64,000 nucleotides of DNA, from the NCBI GenBank assembly GCA_963989385.1, contig OZ022509.1, positions 76,592,667 through 76,656,666 of the forward strand, written 5' to 3'. Both the position numbers and the translations under genes were made by a program. Shown in pieces: positions 32,431 to 43,518 of this stretch. Every line of letters starts with the position of its first letter. The first letter of the stretch is position 1. This DNA comes from Ctena decussata. Its lineage: Eukaryota; Mollusca; Bivalvia; Lucinida; Lucinidae. The notes under the pieces were generated by a model, which was given only the letters and a program-made list of their open reading frames with translations, was not told the origin of the DNA and ran no database searches.

Positions 32431-32941
32431 ATTTTTGCTCGATGATGTGAGACTTCTCATCGCCGGGGCGTCCTATTGATTTGGATAGTAGCAAGGAAAG
32501 GGCCTACCGTGCTTGCAGTAGGTGCGGGTCGTTTTTTTTTCTTTTGTTTTGTTTTGTTTTTGGGCATTTTTCTCTCTTACTCAGTCAACCACTGTGGACA
32601 TAAAGTGATCTATGACTATCTTCAATGAAGGAAAAAAAAATACGTTAAATTCAATGACAACAGCAATTTCGCTGTCTAATACTAATCAAGCAGTATAATG
32701 CCTATTTTCAAACAACTGCGCAGACTTATCATGGTAGTCAAAGGACGAGCTGCTCTTGCCTAATGTTGGCAGGTATCGATAGTCACAGGTGAGCGCTCAT
32801 GCAATTAGTGTCGCGCCATTGAAAAGTAAATCATAATTTTATTTTTCCTTCCTGTCATATTTCACGGTAATGCGGAATATATCAGGACACCCAACTGCTC
32901 TCCACTCCCCGGCCCCCGCCCACCTCACTGCCCATGTGGGA

Positions 32942-33015
32942 GCCCCAGTAGGTCAGTGGGTTAAGCGCTGGTCTAATAAGCTAGCGGTCGCAGGTTCGAG
33001 TCCCGCCAGAGGCGG
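32942..33015 (+). repeat. tRNA-like head, second copy
   Basis: Homologous to 15906-15979 with a B-box GGTTCGAGTCC and a weakened A-box. It is a degenerate tRNA-derived head, not a tRNA gene. Confidence 0.65.
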
Positions 33016-33653
33016 AGATCTTTCCATCGTGACCTGGGTTCTATTGCAGACAGCTTTTAAACCGCGCGGTGGCAATTTTATGCTTTCTATGGCGAATTTA
33101 AAAAATTGAATTACTTTTTTATTTTTAGAGATATTTTGAAAAATAAACTGTCAAATTGTTTCTAAGAATATGGACTTTTTAACAACAATAATGATTAATA
33201 TGCATGTATTTTAGTCTGAGATCAAGCTATTGATTTTCTTATCCACCCTTAGTTGAAAATACCATTTCCGTCCAATTTTCGGTAACAGCCCCGTATATTT
33301 TTTTCCTCAAAAGATATATTTAAGATTACTATAAAATAATTTACCACATATATTAGCGTTTTCGAAAATATCATTAAAACACATATATTTACAAGCATAT
33401 TTCAGCTTCAGAGAATGGCGCAAAATCAAATTTCCAATTTTCGACCAGCGGCCGCATTTTTTTTTTTTTTTTTTTACGATTGCAAAAGTTAATTAACTCT
33501 TTATTGGGAAGAGATATTTAAAAGCTGAAACTATCAAAATGTAGGACGGAATGTCTACATTTTAGGAATTATAATCAATAATATGCATGTATAAAGCCTT
33601 ATATTCAGAAATTGAATTTCGTATGCACCCCCTAGTTGAAATTCCCATTCTCG

Positions 33654-33926
33654 AGCCGGGCCGGGTAGCGCAATCGGTAGGGCACCTGACTCGTAAGTCA
33701 GAGGTCCTGGGTTCGAATCCCGGTCTGGCCACATACTTTCGTTTCTCCTTCCGCTGATTCAAGAAGGGCAGTTGTCAGTTACTGGCGAAAGTATGTGCAC
33801 TTAGTACTGGTTAACCGCTTAGGAGGTCTAAGCCTGCCCAGGAATAGTGTGGTTAGGTTAACTGACCGTCCCGACATGACCTTAGTTGTTTACCGTGGAC
33901 GTTAAGCATCAAATCAACCAACCAAA
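33654..33926 (+). mobile_element. tRNA-derived SINE inserted in unit B
   Basis: The 273-bp element has a tRNA-Thr(CGT)-like head (GGGTAGCGCAATCGG, ctcgtaa loop, GGTTCGAATCC). The body carries 'tttcgtttctccttccgct', 'ggcgaaagtatgtgcac' and 'ggttaaccgcttaggaggtc', and the tail is 'atcaaccaacca'. A 10-bp duplication CCCATTCTCG (33644-33653 and 33927-33936) flanks it; the uninterrupted homologue at 16634 has the site once. A second copy lies at 58983-59545. Confidence 0.85.
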
Positions 33927-34673
33927 CCCATTCTCGTGCATTTTGCGATTACAGTTAATCTTCAAAGCTTCGTAATTTTTGTTCCTGTAAAGATAATTTT
34001 ATGATTAAGGTACCATAATCTACCAAACATATTAGCGTTTTAGAAAATATCATTAAAACACACATATAAACAGGCATCTTTCGTCTGCACAGAATGACGC
34101 AAACTCAAATTTCCAATTTTCGTCCGGCGGCCTCATTTTTTAATTTTTTTTTGCGACTTCAAAAGTTGAATAACTTCCCTATTTAAATAGATATTTACAA
34201 GATTTAAAAAAAAAAATGTAGCAGAATATATCTACTCTTAGGGAGCAATAAATATAAATATGCATGCAATTTACAAGGGGATGCAGAAATGGAGTTTCCT
34301 ATGCCCCCTTCATTGAAAATCCAGTTTTCGAGCATTTTGCAATAACATTCAAACTGCAAAACTTCATAAGTTTTGTTCCTGAGCAGATATTTTTCTGTCT
34401 GTTGCTTCATTATGTAGTTCACATATATGCGTTTTAGAAAATATCATTAAAACACACATATATGCAGGCGTCTTGCCACTGTGCAGAATGGCGCTAACTG
34501 AAATTTCAAATTTTCGTGTCGCCGCGGCAAATATTATGCAAATCTACCCGTCCATTGCCTATTTCAAGCAACTGCCCAGACTTATCAGGCTTTACACAAA
34601 TTACCACAATCAGGTTTGCAGTATATTCAGTATCTACCCTGCAAACTACTCAACCAGAAAGTGTTAATTTTTA

Positions 34674-35395
34674 GCTCGCCTGAACGAAAGTTCAGGAAGA
34701 GCTATTGTTGTCACCACGGCGTCGGCGTCCGCGTCCGCGTCGGCGTTCGAATTGGATGTTTTGGTTAAAGTTTTTTAAAGACCTATATCTCCTTAACCCA
34801 CGGATGGATTCTTTTGATACTTGCACTGTAGTTAGATATTGGTCCAAAGTTAAACAGGGTACCACCCCCACCCCACTCAGTGACCTTGATGTCAAGGTCA
34901 TGGACTTAGAAAATTGGGAGTTTTTTTGGGCTGGATGTTTTGGTTAAAGTTTTATAAAGCCCAATATCTCCTTAACCCATGGATGGATTCCTTTGATACT
35001 TGCACTGAAGTTAGATATTGGTCTAAAGTTTTCGAAGGTACTACCCCCACCCCCTCAGTGACCTTGATGTCCAGGTCATGGACTTCAAAAATGTCTTTTT
35101 ATTGATTGGATGTTTTGGTTAAAGTTTTTAAAGACACATATCTCCTGAATTCTTTTTATATTTGCACTGTAGTTAGAGCTACAGAATACTACCCCAACCC
35201 CGCTCAGTGACCTTGATGTCAAGGTCAGGGACTTTGGAAATTTGTTCTTTATTAAAGTTTTGTAATTGCATACTGATTCATAATGCTTTGCAGAGATTTA
35301 GTTTATACTTGAACTGATGTTAGACACTTTCTTGAGTTTTTACAAAACACCTTATACTTAACCAACTTGATGACCTTGAAGTGAAGGTCATTGAC
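34674..35395 (+). repeat. 'agctcgcctgaac' repeat family, copy 1
   Basis: It starts agctcgcctgaacgaaagtt; the head folds into CCTGAAC-GAAA-GTTCAGG with a GNRA tetraloop, followed by a (GTCGGC/GTCCGC)n tract. About three degenerate units of 185-190 bp follow, with 'ggatgttttggttaaagttt', 'gatacttgcactg(t/a)agtta' and 'cagtgaccttgatgtcaagg'. The reverse-strand copy is at 56590-57055. Confidence 0.75.
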
Positions 35396-36540
35396 TTAGA
35401 ATCCCATTTCCGTCCATTTTTCGGTAACATCCAAACTTCAAAGCCCCGTATATTTTTTTCCTCAAAAGATATTTTTAAGACTATTGTAAAACAATTTACC
35501 ATATATATTAGCGTTTTAGAAAATATCATTAAAACACACATATTTACAAGCATTTTTCCGCTGCACAGAATGACACAAAATCAAATTTCCAATTTTCGAC
35601 CGGCGGCCGCGATTTTTTTTTTTGCGACTGCAAAAGTTGATTTACTTTTTATTGGGAAGAGATATTTAAAAGCTGAAACTATCAAAATGTGGGACGGAAT
35701 GTCTACGTTTCAGGAATTATAATTAATAATATGCATGTATAAAGCCTTATATTCAGAAATTTAATTTCGTATGCACCCCCTAGTTGAAAATCCCATTTTC
35801 GTGCATTTAGCAGTTACAGTCAATCTTCTAGGCTTCGTAATTTTTGTTCCTGAAAAGATAATATTATGATTAAGATAGCATAATCTACCAAACATATTAG
35901 CGATTAAGCAAATATCATTAAATCGCACATATGTACAGGCATCTTTCGTCTGCACAGAATGACGCAAACTCAAATTTCCAATTTTCGTCCGGCGGCCTCA
36001 TTTTTTTTATTTTTTTTGCGACTTCAAAAGTTGAATAACTTCCCTATTTAAAGAGATATTTACAAGATTTAAAAAACAAAATGTAGCAGAATATATCTAC
36101 TCTTGGGGAGCAATAAATATAAATATGCATGTAATTTACAAGGGGATGCAGAAATGGAGTTTCCTATGCCCCCTTCATTGAAAATCCAGTTTTCGAGCAT
36201 TTTGCAGTAACATTCAAACTGCAAAGCTTCATAACTTTCGTTCCTGATCAGATATTTTTCTTTTTGTTGTAACATTATCTAGTAAACGTATATGCGTTTA
36301 GATAATGTCATTAAAACACAAATATATGCAGGCGTCTTGCAGCTGTATAGAATGGCGCTAACTGAAATTTCAAATTTTCGTGTCGCCGCGGCAAATATTA
36401 TGCAAATTTAGCCGTCCATTGCCTATTTCAAACAACTGCTCAGACTTATGAGGGTTTACACAAATTACCACAATCAGGTTTGCAGTATCTTCAGTATCTA
36501 CACTGCAAACTGCTCAACCGAGAAGTGTTAGTATCCGCTC
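35396..36540 (+). repeat. Composite repeat copy 3: partial A, then B and C
   Basis: Partial A unit (35400-35620), full B (35624-36010) and C (36017-36411) with the C tail to about 36510. The order matches copies 1 and 2. The copy 1 agctcgcctgaac repeat interrupts the A unit at its left edge. Confidence 0.7.
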
Positions 36541-36692
36541 ATTGGTGTGAGACTTCTCATCAGCGACACTATTTACGTGATCTCAACATCAAGACCTACT
36601 CTTCCTGTAATTAGTGTCATGTTTTTGACACCTCTGAGTCCTTACAGCTAAATTAGCGGAAAATTATTAGTAGTACCTGGGTTTAGATTCAA

Positions 36693-36700
36693 TATAAATA
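36693..36700 (+). promoter_or_regulatory. TATA-like box of the env-like transcription unit
   Basis: TATAAATA with an initiator-like 'atcacttca' about 28 bp downstream (36719-36727). A consensus splice donor AG|GTAAGT follows at 36919/36920. The env ORF begins 13 nt after an acceptor at 38514, so this could be promoter plus 5' UTR exon (about 36724-36919). Confidence 0.4.
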
Positions 36701-36954
36701 TCCAGGTATTTTTGAGGTCCATCACTTCAACTTTCTGCTCTCTGAGATAAGTTGTTTTACATCTGTTTTCTATTCGGAGTTTTTATTTCTTTGTGTGTTG
36801 GATTATTGTTCTATTAGCGTTTATCATTGTGCTGCATAGATTAGGATAGTGTTAGAAAATTGGAGGATATTTTGTGTTAGGAGATTTAAGGATTTGCGCT
36901 TAAGTATTAGTATATATAGGTAAGTCAATTTTTTATCTTACACACTACTGTATT

Positions 36955-37140
36955 TAGTACTTTTATGTACGTTAGAAACAAAGTGGACTTTGTACCCTTG
37001 ACTAGCGAAAATATTCATCTTAGCAAGCCTATGTACTAAGTCTACTTTGTTCCTTACAAACATTAAGGGTACTATATTCATCTAAGCAAGATATGGGATG
37101 TACGTAAGAAACAAAGTGGACTTAATACACCTGGCCAGTA
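36955..37140. repeat. Fragment of the 'aacaaagtggacttagtac' hairpin repeat
   Basis: It contains 'gaaacaaagtggacttt', its reverse complement 'agtctactttgttcctta' and 'aacaaagtggacttaata', as in the 13.5-14.8 kb array. It lies within the putative env 5' UTR intron. Confidence 0.65.
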
Positions 37141-37189
37141 GTTGCACATATGCTATATAGCGGTTCTACGTAACAAGGGGTTTGCAAAT

Positions 37190-38060
37190 TTTGTATTTAA
37201 CGGTGTGTATATCTGTAACTGTATTATAGTATTGAAAAGACTATTGCATCTGTATGTTGGCCTTGTATATCAGCAACTGCAACTGTTACTTCCAAATATG
37301 ACTGTAAGCCAAAAGCTGCACATATGTAACAAATACGGTTCTACATAAGAACAGTGCGAAATTTGTGCTTTATGGTTGGTATATCTGCAACTGCATAACA
37401 GTATTGACAGGACTGTCTGATCTCCGTGCCGGCTTGGTATATCATAGTTTAATGGTAAACATTCTGTATACCTACAACTGCATACTTATGGTCGTCAGGT
37501 TTTAGGGAAGAAGTGATAAGTTGGATAGAGAATGTTGTGTATATCCGCAACTGCAGTTTCAGCTAAAAGTAGCTGAAACTGAGGGCCCCGAATTATTAAA
37601 CATTTTCATAATTAGACTTATTTTTACCAGTCCTATTATGGGAATGCTGTGTGCAGCTGGAGGTATAATGACGATCGTTTTCTGTATGTCCAATATTGAA
37701 AGTTCGGTTTAGCCACAACTGCATACCTTAACGGGTTGGGATATCGGATATCATTATCAAAAACTGTTGGTATATCTGCTACTGCAGTTTCAGCATAATA
37801 ATTCAAAGCAGGGAAATTATAGACATTCTGCATCGTAAACGTTTGAGACTTATCCTTATTATCTGTGGAACAGCAGGGTCCCGTGGCCTCCAATCTAATA
37901 TGTCCCGATTCTGAGTTGGTTCCAGCAGACCATACAGTCAATACTCGAAACACTACCCAAACTACGTCAACATCGACGGTTCGCCGACAGGTCAACGGCG
38001 GGAATCTACTGTAACAACAACAATAGCTGCAACTGTAGTTGCATAGAATATCACTGGGAT
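37190..38060. repeat. Dispersed short repeats 'gtatatctgcaactgca'
   Basis: The word recurs with variation at about 37206, 37267, 37377, 37530, 37769 and 38028, twice followed by 'gtttcagc'. No coding frame is convincing here. Confidence 0.5.
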
Positions 38061-38291
38061 TACTATGTAGTTGGGGTTATGGAACGTTAATTATATACGA
38101 AAAATATTTGGATGTGTAATCATCTATATATAGGGAACTGTCCATACATGAGTCTGTATATATATATGGACACATTACGCTTGAAATTCGTACAGTGAAT
38201 ATCGAAAAGAAATATAACCCTCGACAAAAGGTTCACGACTTTTGATCTTTTGGCAGATCTGTCCCACTTGACCGTAGAGTCAGAGCACGAC

Positions 38292-38357
38292 ATGTATGTA
38301 TGTATGTATGTATGTATGTATGTATGTATGTATGTGTGTGTGTGTGTGTGTGTGTGT
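38292..38357 (+). repeat. Microsatellite (ATGT)n then (GT)n
   Basis: A tetranucleotide run is followed by a dinucleotide run. It is a candidate polymorphic marker. Confidence 0.9.
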
Positions 38358-38527
38358 AGAGACTATGCACATGCAAATTTTGATTCTTGCTAAGTCATAA
38401 GTACATTGATGTGCTGAACAATTCTCCCGTGCTACCATTGATGTTTAACTCATTTATGTCTTTGTTTTTTTACTTTATTTGGTCATTTAAAACATGTACT
38501 CATTTTTCTTTCAGGTAGTTGGTAAAT

Positions 38528-40030
38528 ATGGCTAGTGAAATTAGGAAAATGTCAGAGCTTGTGATGATGGTTATGATGTCTGTGGTGATGATGGGCATGT
38601 CACCACAAAAGGTAAGTGGTACTGATCTATTGAGGACAAATGTTGGAGTGGTTCTCACAGATATGGGGTCCCTGCAAGCCTCAGCCAGTTCATGGTACCA
38701 CCATTTTGTAGTAGAGCTCCCAAAAATGGGTGATTTGATCCAAGATATGTGTCTGAAATGGGAGTTCATGGGAAAGGCTGAAAACCCACATGTTTCCAGC
38801 ACCTGTCAGTTTTATACAAGTGGCTCAGGTAACAAGATTAATGAGTTGTTAGTCAAAATGAATGAGCAGATGATTACTGAGTTCAACTGGCTTCAAGATA
38901 CGGCTCAGAAAAATCTTCCAAAACTGCCTCCGCTCAGTACATTTAGTCGTAGGAAGAGGGCTGCTCCACTACAAATCATTGGGGACCTCTCCAAAAGTCT
39001 CTTTGGAACGGCATCACAAGAAGATCTTGAAATGGTAGCCAAAAAAGTAAATAGTATTATAAGGAGAGGGACTGAATTAAGTGAAGCCTTGGTTCAGCAT
39101 TTTGAATCATACATGGCCACTAACAATCACCGGGTAAACAAGTTGCGCGATGTGGTCTTTGAAAACCATGTTGGTATTCTCCAGTTTCAAAAGGACGTCA
39201 GGCGCATGTTCAATGAAACCAGAGAATATGAACGTGCTAACACAGAGGTCATTCGGAGACTGCATGCAACTGAGGACCTGGTCAGGCATTTGAGAGAGGT
39301 TGGTCAAAATATTAGAGGCATGCCAAGGGGAGATTTTCCTCAGCTGCTTGTGTCGGATCGCCAGATTCGACAAGCAGCCCGGAAAATATCCACAATGGTC
39401 AAAAACGCGAATCCAGACTTCACTGTTTTGCATGGAGACCCTAACTATTTCCACAAGCATGGGTCTTTTGTGGCTCACCTGAGCAATGGAACTGCTATAT
39501 GGGTAACTTTAAAATTTCCGGTCGGCCTAATGTCGAAGAATTCTAAAGTTTACCGCATCCAAACTCATCCAGTTCCGGTAAACCACAACAGTACCCATGC
39601 TACGAGGATTACAGGCCTTCCTGAGTATGTAGTTATTAGGCACACGGTCGATGAACAGGTAAAGTATGCTCCATTGACTAAGTTACAGCTTCTTGACTGC
39701 ATTCACAAGGGTGAATATATATGTAAATTCGGCCTCAAATTCTACGATCTCAGCATCAACCCATGTCTGCCCGCGGTTATACGTGATGATGCATCTTTAA
39801 TTCATAGATCTTGTGACTTTCTGTTCTTTAGAGATCAGATAGAGGCAGGGTTTACTCCAATATCTAAGTCTGCATTACTTTTTTATGATGTGGATGAGGT
39901 TACTCTAAAGTGCGGAAAAGACAAAGTTTATACTGAAGAAGGTTGCAAATATTGTATTTTTCATGTCCCATGTAACTGCCAGATAACATTCAGGGAACAG
40001 AGCTTTAGTCTTAGTGCTGATGAGGGATGT
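38528..40030 (+). pseudogene. Env-like fusion glycoprotein, N-terminal two thirds
   Basis: The ORF resembles Env of Gypsy/errantivirus-type elements and baculovirus F proteins, class I membrane-fusion glycoproteins. First ATG at 38528 (38519 is a TTG); a splice acceptor (ttctttcag) ends at 38514. Numbering from 38528: hydrophobic signal peptide about 10-25; furin-type site RRKR about 141-144 (38948-38959); directly after it a fusion-peptide-like stretch with the family pattern IIG.LSK.LFGTA; then a heptad-rich helical region (about 160-265). Sequons NET, NGT and NST and a cysteine-rich C-terminal half follow. A foldback element interrupts the frame at 40030; the rest of the gene resumes at 40469. 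No gag or pol lies nearby. It is either an env of a lost retroelement or a captured gene. Confidence 0.75.
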
Positions 40031-40468
40031 TTAAGGAATGAATTTCATTTTTCTGAGGTTTATCGAAGTGTAAACTACATTGGGTCACGTGCAAAGTGAA
40101 TGAACCCCGAAGGGGTTCATGTAAACTTTGCTAGTGACCCAATGTAGTTTACACTTCGGTAAACATCAGAAAAATTAAGTTCATTCCTTATATTTACATT
40201 CGTTTCAATCAAATCTTTCATGAAAAATCTTATATAAGCGCAAAAATTGAATCAGTAAAACATGTACACGCAGTTTTTTCTGCTAACAGCAGAACGGCAG
40301 GCATGCCGTCATGACGATGCTGACGTCCAATCAGGTTGAAGAGAGCCATTGTTTATTTTGACGTCATTGACGTCGCGTGTCTCAATGTAATTATTGGAAT
40401 GTAAACTACATTACGTTCCAATGGTTTACTATAGGGCTTTTCAGTAAATACACCAAGAATGTAAATAT
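40030..40468 (+). mobile_element. Foldback MITE-like element inserted in the env-like gene
   Basis: The 439-bp insertion is shared with 52332-52769 (reverse strand, 438 bp); similarity starts and stops at the same bases (tttaaggaatg ... gaatgtaaatat). Its first 150 bp form a long hairpin with arms of about 72 nt (40036-40108 against 40112-40186) around ccccgaagggg. The rest contains GACGTCA-type motifs near 40360-40375. No classical terminal inverted repeat pairs the two ends, and the target duplication is unclear. It brings an in-frame stop into env at 40097-40099. Confidence 0.75.
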
Positions 40469-41954
40469 TCAAATATACGTGCGCAGATCAGTAGGAAGCA
40501 TTTAATTAATTTGGCAGTCCTGAAGGAATTTGAAGTTGCTCTCAGAGCTGATATAAAGGCTTCTTCTTATTTTGACCAGTCACAAAGTATTACAACTCCG
40601 AAAATAGAATTTTTTGACTATGAATATAAGCAATTTCTGGCGTCTGACAATCAACCCGGTCTTAAGCTAAATAAAATTGCGGAGGCAGCCAGAAATAACA
40701 AGAAAGTTTTTGAAACTCTGAGTGATCCTCTGCTCATGGGTCAACTTGAAATTCCTTCAGGATTTAATTGGAATTACATAATAAGTTTTCTAGGGTTAGG
40801 TGTAGGAATTGGTTGCGTTGTCGGTCTGTGTGGCTTATACAGAAGAGTAATTAGAGTAAATCAAAATCAACGTATGGAAATTCAAGATATGCAGGCTAAA
40901 CTTACTAAAGCACTGATAGCTATTGAACTGCTTAGAAACGGAGCTGATGCACGATTCATTACAGAGGGACCGGCTGCTAATATACAGACGCTTAAGACAA
41001 GCTCCCCGTTGACTGTTAGCACGACTTCTACTTATTTTGAGTTGCATGACAAACAGATAGATCCAGTTCTGCAATGGATATCCGTCGTTGTCGTGATCTG
41101 TTTTCTGTATATGCTATTCAGATATATTCTGCAAAGAATCTGCCACAAAAAACACACGTATATTTGGAAATTTACGGACACAATTTTTCACAGCTTTTGC
41201 TTATTCAAAGTACAATTCGCAACCGAGAATATTTAAGTATAAGCAGACCCTTTGATGGCATCGGCATCAAGGTAAGTTTTATGTCAGCACGCATTGACTG
41301 GAAAGATACGCATTTGGTCGACAATGTTGGAGGGGTCTCATCTGCACTGCTAGAGTCAGATGTTAACTTTATCAATCCGATCTCTGCATATAAGCTTGAC
41401 AAATTTGTAAGCAAAAAAGGTTCAGAAAATATAAAATTTCACATTATTCTAAGAATGAAACTGGTTTCCATCGTGCATTTACACACAATGGTCCTATAGA
41501 AACGCAGAGCACGGAAATAAAACCAACTACCAGTACAGATGAACATAAGCTTGATATAGAGTCAACAAATCTTATATCTCCGCCAGGTTCTAGGGTTAAT
41601 AAACCTAACACATTCAATCAAAGTACAAAGAAGAAAACTCTTTGGAATAGCAGTATGTATTCAGACACGAAAACATACAATATGGGTTACGTTCCACGTG
41701 TCTTTGGTGAGCAAATGATTGAAATGACTGGATTTTCGACTGGGCATGACCGGAGGGTAAGACTCAAGCAACCATTGGCTACCTACGAAAGAGATGAAGA
41801 TATGGCCCATGACACGAGTACTTATTGTGTGACCGGTAACCGCTCTAGAGGAAACATTGATGTCAGTAAAAGTACGACTGGCGCCAGTGTTTTTTCAGAT
41901 CAGTCAACCGAAATACCGTCATTCGTAGGTACAGAAGGCGCTGTGAGGGTCTAG
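40469..41954 (+). pseudogene. Env-like glycoprotein, C-terminal part, two frameshifts
   Basis: The env frame reopens right after the foldback element and is in the same frame as the upstream part. It encodes an ectodomain stalk, a membrane segment (WNYIISFLGLGVGIGCVVGL, about 40769-40828), a polar stretch and a second strongly hydrophobic segment (WISVVVVICFLYMLF, about 41075-41119). At the A6 run near 41150 the coding sense passes to the frame of 41074-41499 (THVYLEIYG, ISRPFDGIGIK, ARIDW). At the A6 run near 41412 it passes to a third frame that stays open to TAG at 41954, a Ser/Thr-rich cytoplasmic-type tail. A GTAAGT donor-like word lies at 41272. Both shifts sit in homopolymers, so assembly error is possible. 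Confidence 0.6.
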
Positions 41955-41964
41955 GTAAAAGCTG

Positions 41965-42390
41965 ATCATTCGTTTTACGGTCTGTAGTTTTTGTTACCTG
42001 TTGTCAATATTTATCTATATTACATCACCTTTTGTTTATGAGGGCAGGGCGTGAGACCTGACTGTATTAGTTCCTGAGCATTGCCTATCTGTTTACTTTG
42101 TAGCATTCGTTTTTGGGTCTGTGAGGTTTTGTTACCTGTTGTCATTGTATGTATATACTACATCTCTTTTTGTTGTTGAGGGCGGGCGTAAGACCTGACT
42201 GTATTAGTTCCTGAGCATTGCCTATCTCTTTACTCTGTATACTCTGTAGCATTCGTTTTACGGTCTGTGGCTTTTCTTACCTGTTGTCATTGTATGTCTA
42301 TATTACATCTCATTTTGGTTTTGAGGGTGGGCGTGAGAACTGACTGTATTAGTTCATGAGCATTGCCTATCTGTTTATTTTGTAGCTAGA
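41965..42390 (+). repeat. Three tandem units of about 140 bp downstream of env
   Basis: Each unit has 'ggtctgtgg/agtttttgttac', 'ttacctgttgtca', 'gacctgactgtattagttc' and 'gagcattgcctatct'. They lie between the env stop and the next small ORF, possibly in a 3' UTR or intron. Confidence 0.8.
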
Positions 42391-42439
42391 GTGGTATGTA
42401 GAATAACAATAGGACTAAGAGAAGTTGGTTTTGCCCATA

Positions 42440-42535
42440 AAGTGCGACAGGTTTGTCTTTGCAGTGACTCTGATTACGACTGACCACCTAATGGTCAGCT
42501 CATGCCCTCGTAAGGCACAGAAACTGCACCCATTA
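42440..42535 (-). repeat. Reverse copy of the CTGACCATTA.GTGGTCAG repeat
   Basis: Homologous to 9402-9430 and 9560-9650: palindrome at 42481-42498 with 'tgcagtttctgtgcctta' on its reverse strand. Confidence 0.5.
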
Positions 42536-42700
42536 ACTTAAATTCACTCTAGAAATGGTCTTTTATCCGGTTAAAAAAAGCGGTAGGTTAGGTAGTGTAA
42601 TATTCAACAACACCTGGTTAGTGTCTACATAGGAGGATTTCAAACATATACCCGTACATAGATGTATCTTAATTAATGCCTGTATTTTCTTTATCTTCAG

Positions 42701-42946
42701 ATGGAGTTTCATAGCACGACGGTGATCATATTGATGATGACGATGATAATGGGGGTCAGAGGAGCAGATATATCAAGACAGCGTGGAATTCGGATTCAGG
42801 TCATTCAAAAACAAGTCTCCAACACCTTTAATGTTTCAGATACATTTGATTCTGGCTTAAATGACTATTTCCTCAGACATGAAAAGACTTCTATTCTTGT
42901 GCTTTCTATTTTGATTCTTTTACTTTTAGGCGTTGTCATTTTTTAA
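42701..42946 (+). CDS. Small predicted type I membrane protein, 81 aa
   Basis: The ATG follows directly on a strong splice acceptor (tattttctttatcttcag|atg). It shows a signal peptide (VIILMMTMIMGVRGA, cleavage near 23), a short ectodomain with one NVS sequon, and a C-terminal membrane helix (SILVLSILILLLLGVVIF) ending at the stop. I do not recognise the family. The upstream Met-rich signal peptide resembles that of the env-like ORF in composition. It may be an alternatively spliced product of the env-like unit, an accessory membrane protein, or chance in a T-rich context. Confidence 0.4.
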   Translation: MEFHSTTVIILMMTMIMGVRGADISRQRGIRIQVIQKQVSNTFNVSDTFDSGLNDYFLRHEKTSILVLSILILLLLGVVIF

Positions 42947-43008
42947 GTCATGTCAGCTTTTGTTTCAAAACTGACTCGGCTTGTATGCATGGATTGTCTC
43001 AGTGGTTC

Positions 43009-43148
43009 TCATTATTATTGATGTTGTTATTGTTATTATCGGCATTGTTATTTTTATTGTTTTTGTACTCATATTACCATTAATTTTATGTCTTGAAACA
43101 ACTATTAGGAAAAGGAAAAACAAAAATAACAATGATACGGTAAAGTGA
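43009..43148 (+). other. Possible hydrophobic exon after an acceptor-like site
   Basis: After 'ttgtctcag' the frame starting at 43011 encodes one long hydrophobic stretch (IIIDVVIVIIGIVIFIVFV) followed by a basic tail (RKRKNKNNN) and TGA. The DNA is a low-complexity (ATT/GTT)n tract, which gives hydrophobic codons by chance, so coding is doubtful. Confidence 0.2.
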
Positions 43149-43518
43149 TAATTACAATTAAAACCTACATAATAGTAACAGCCACAGAGATAATACATGC
43201 ATACTAGCAGATGGGAAACAGTCTCAAATAAAACAAGTACCCCAAATATCTTCTCTGCCATTTGTACATGAAATTAAAATTGTATTTGTGCATTTTATAT
43301 AAAATGGTCTAAGCGTTTCTCCTGTACATGCAATTAAAATTGTATTCATATTTTGTATATAAAACTGGTCTAAGGGTTTCATTTACTCATTAGGTGAGAG
43401 CTGTGCTGTCGGGGACGTAAGGGCCCTGGTACCGTCACGGAAGGCAGATTGGTCTTTTCTTAATGAGCCAAAAGTAACTTAGACCACTGTCATGCTGTGT
43501 TTGTTTTTTACATGTATA

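Larger units (their letters stand above)
32725..34670 (+). repeat. Composite repeat copy 2: head plus A, B (with SINE) and C units
   Basis: It has the same leader (tatcgatagtcacaggtgag), tRNA-like head (32942-33015) and unit order as copy 1: A about 33085-33475, B 33475-34150 (interrupted by a SINE), C 34150-34560 plus the tail. The C unit has 'gggatgcagaaatggagttt'. The complete A-B-C order here defines the higher-order structure. Confidence 0.75.

Noticed and set aside
32237..32667. 64-codon ORF repeated at 32237 and 34473 (PLCRMALTEISNF...)
   Set aside because: It coincides with two copies of the C-unit tail of the composite repeat; the repeat explains the conservation.
33656..33732. Functional tRNA-Thr(CGT)
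   Set aside because: The anticodon stem needs a six-base loop to pair and the block is the head of a 273-bp SINE with target duplications.
39107..39478. 123-codon minus-strand ORF in env
   Set aside because: Antisense shadow of the env-like frame; no independent signal.
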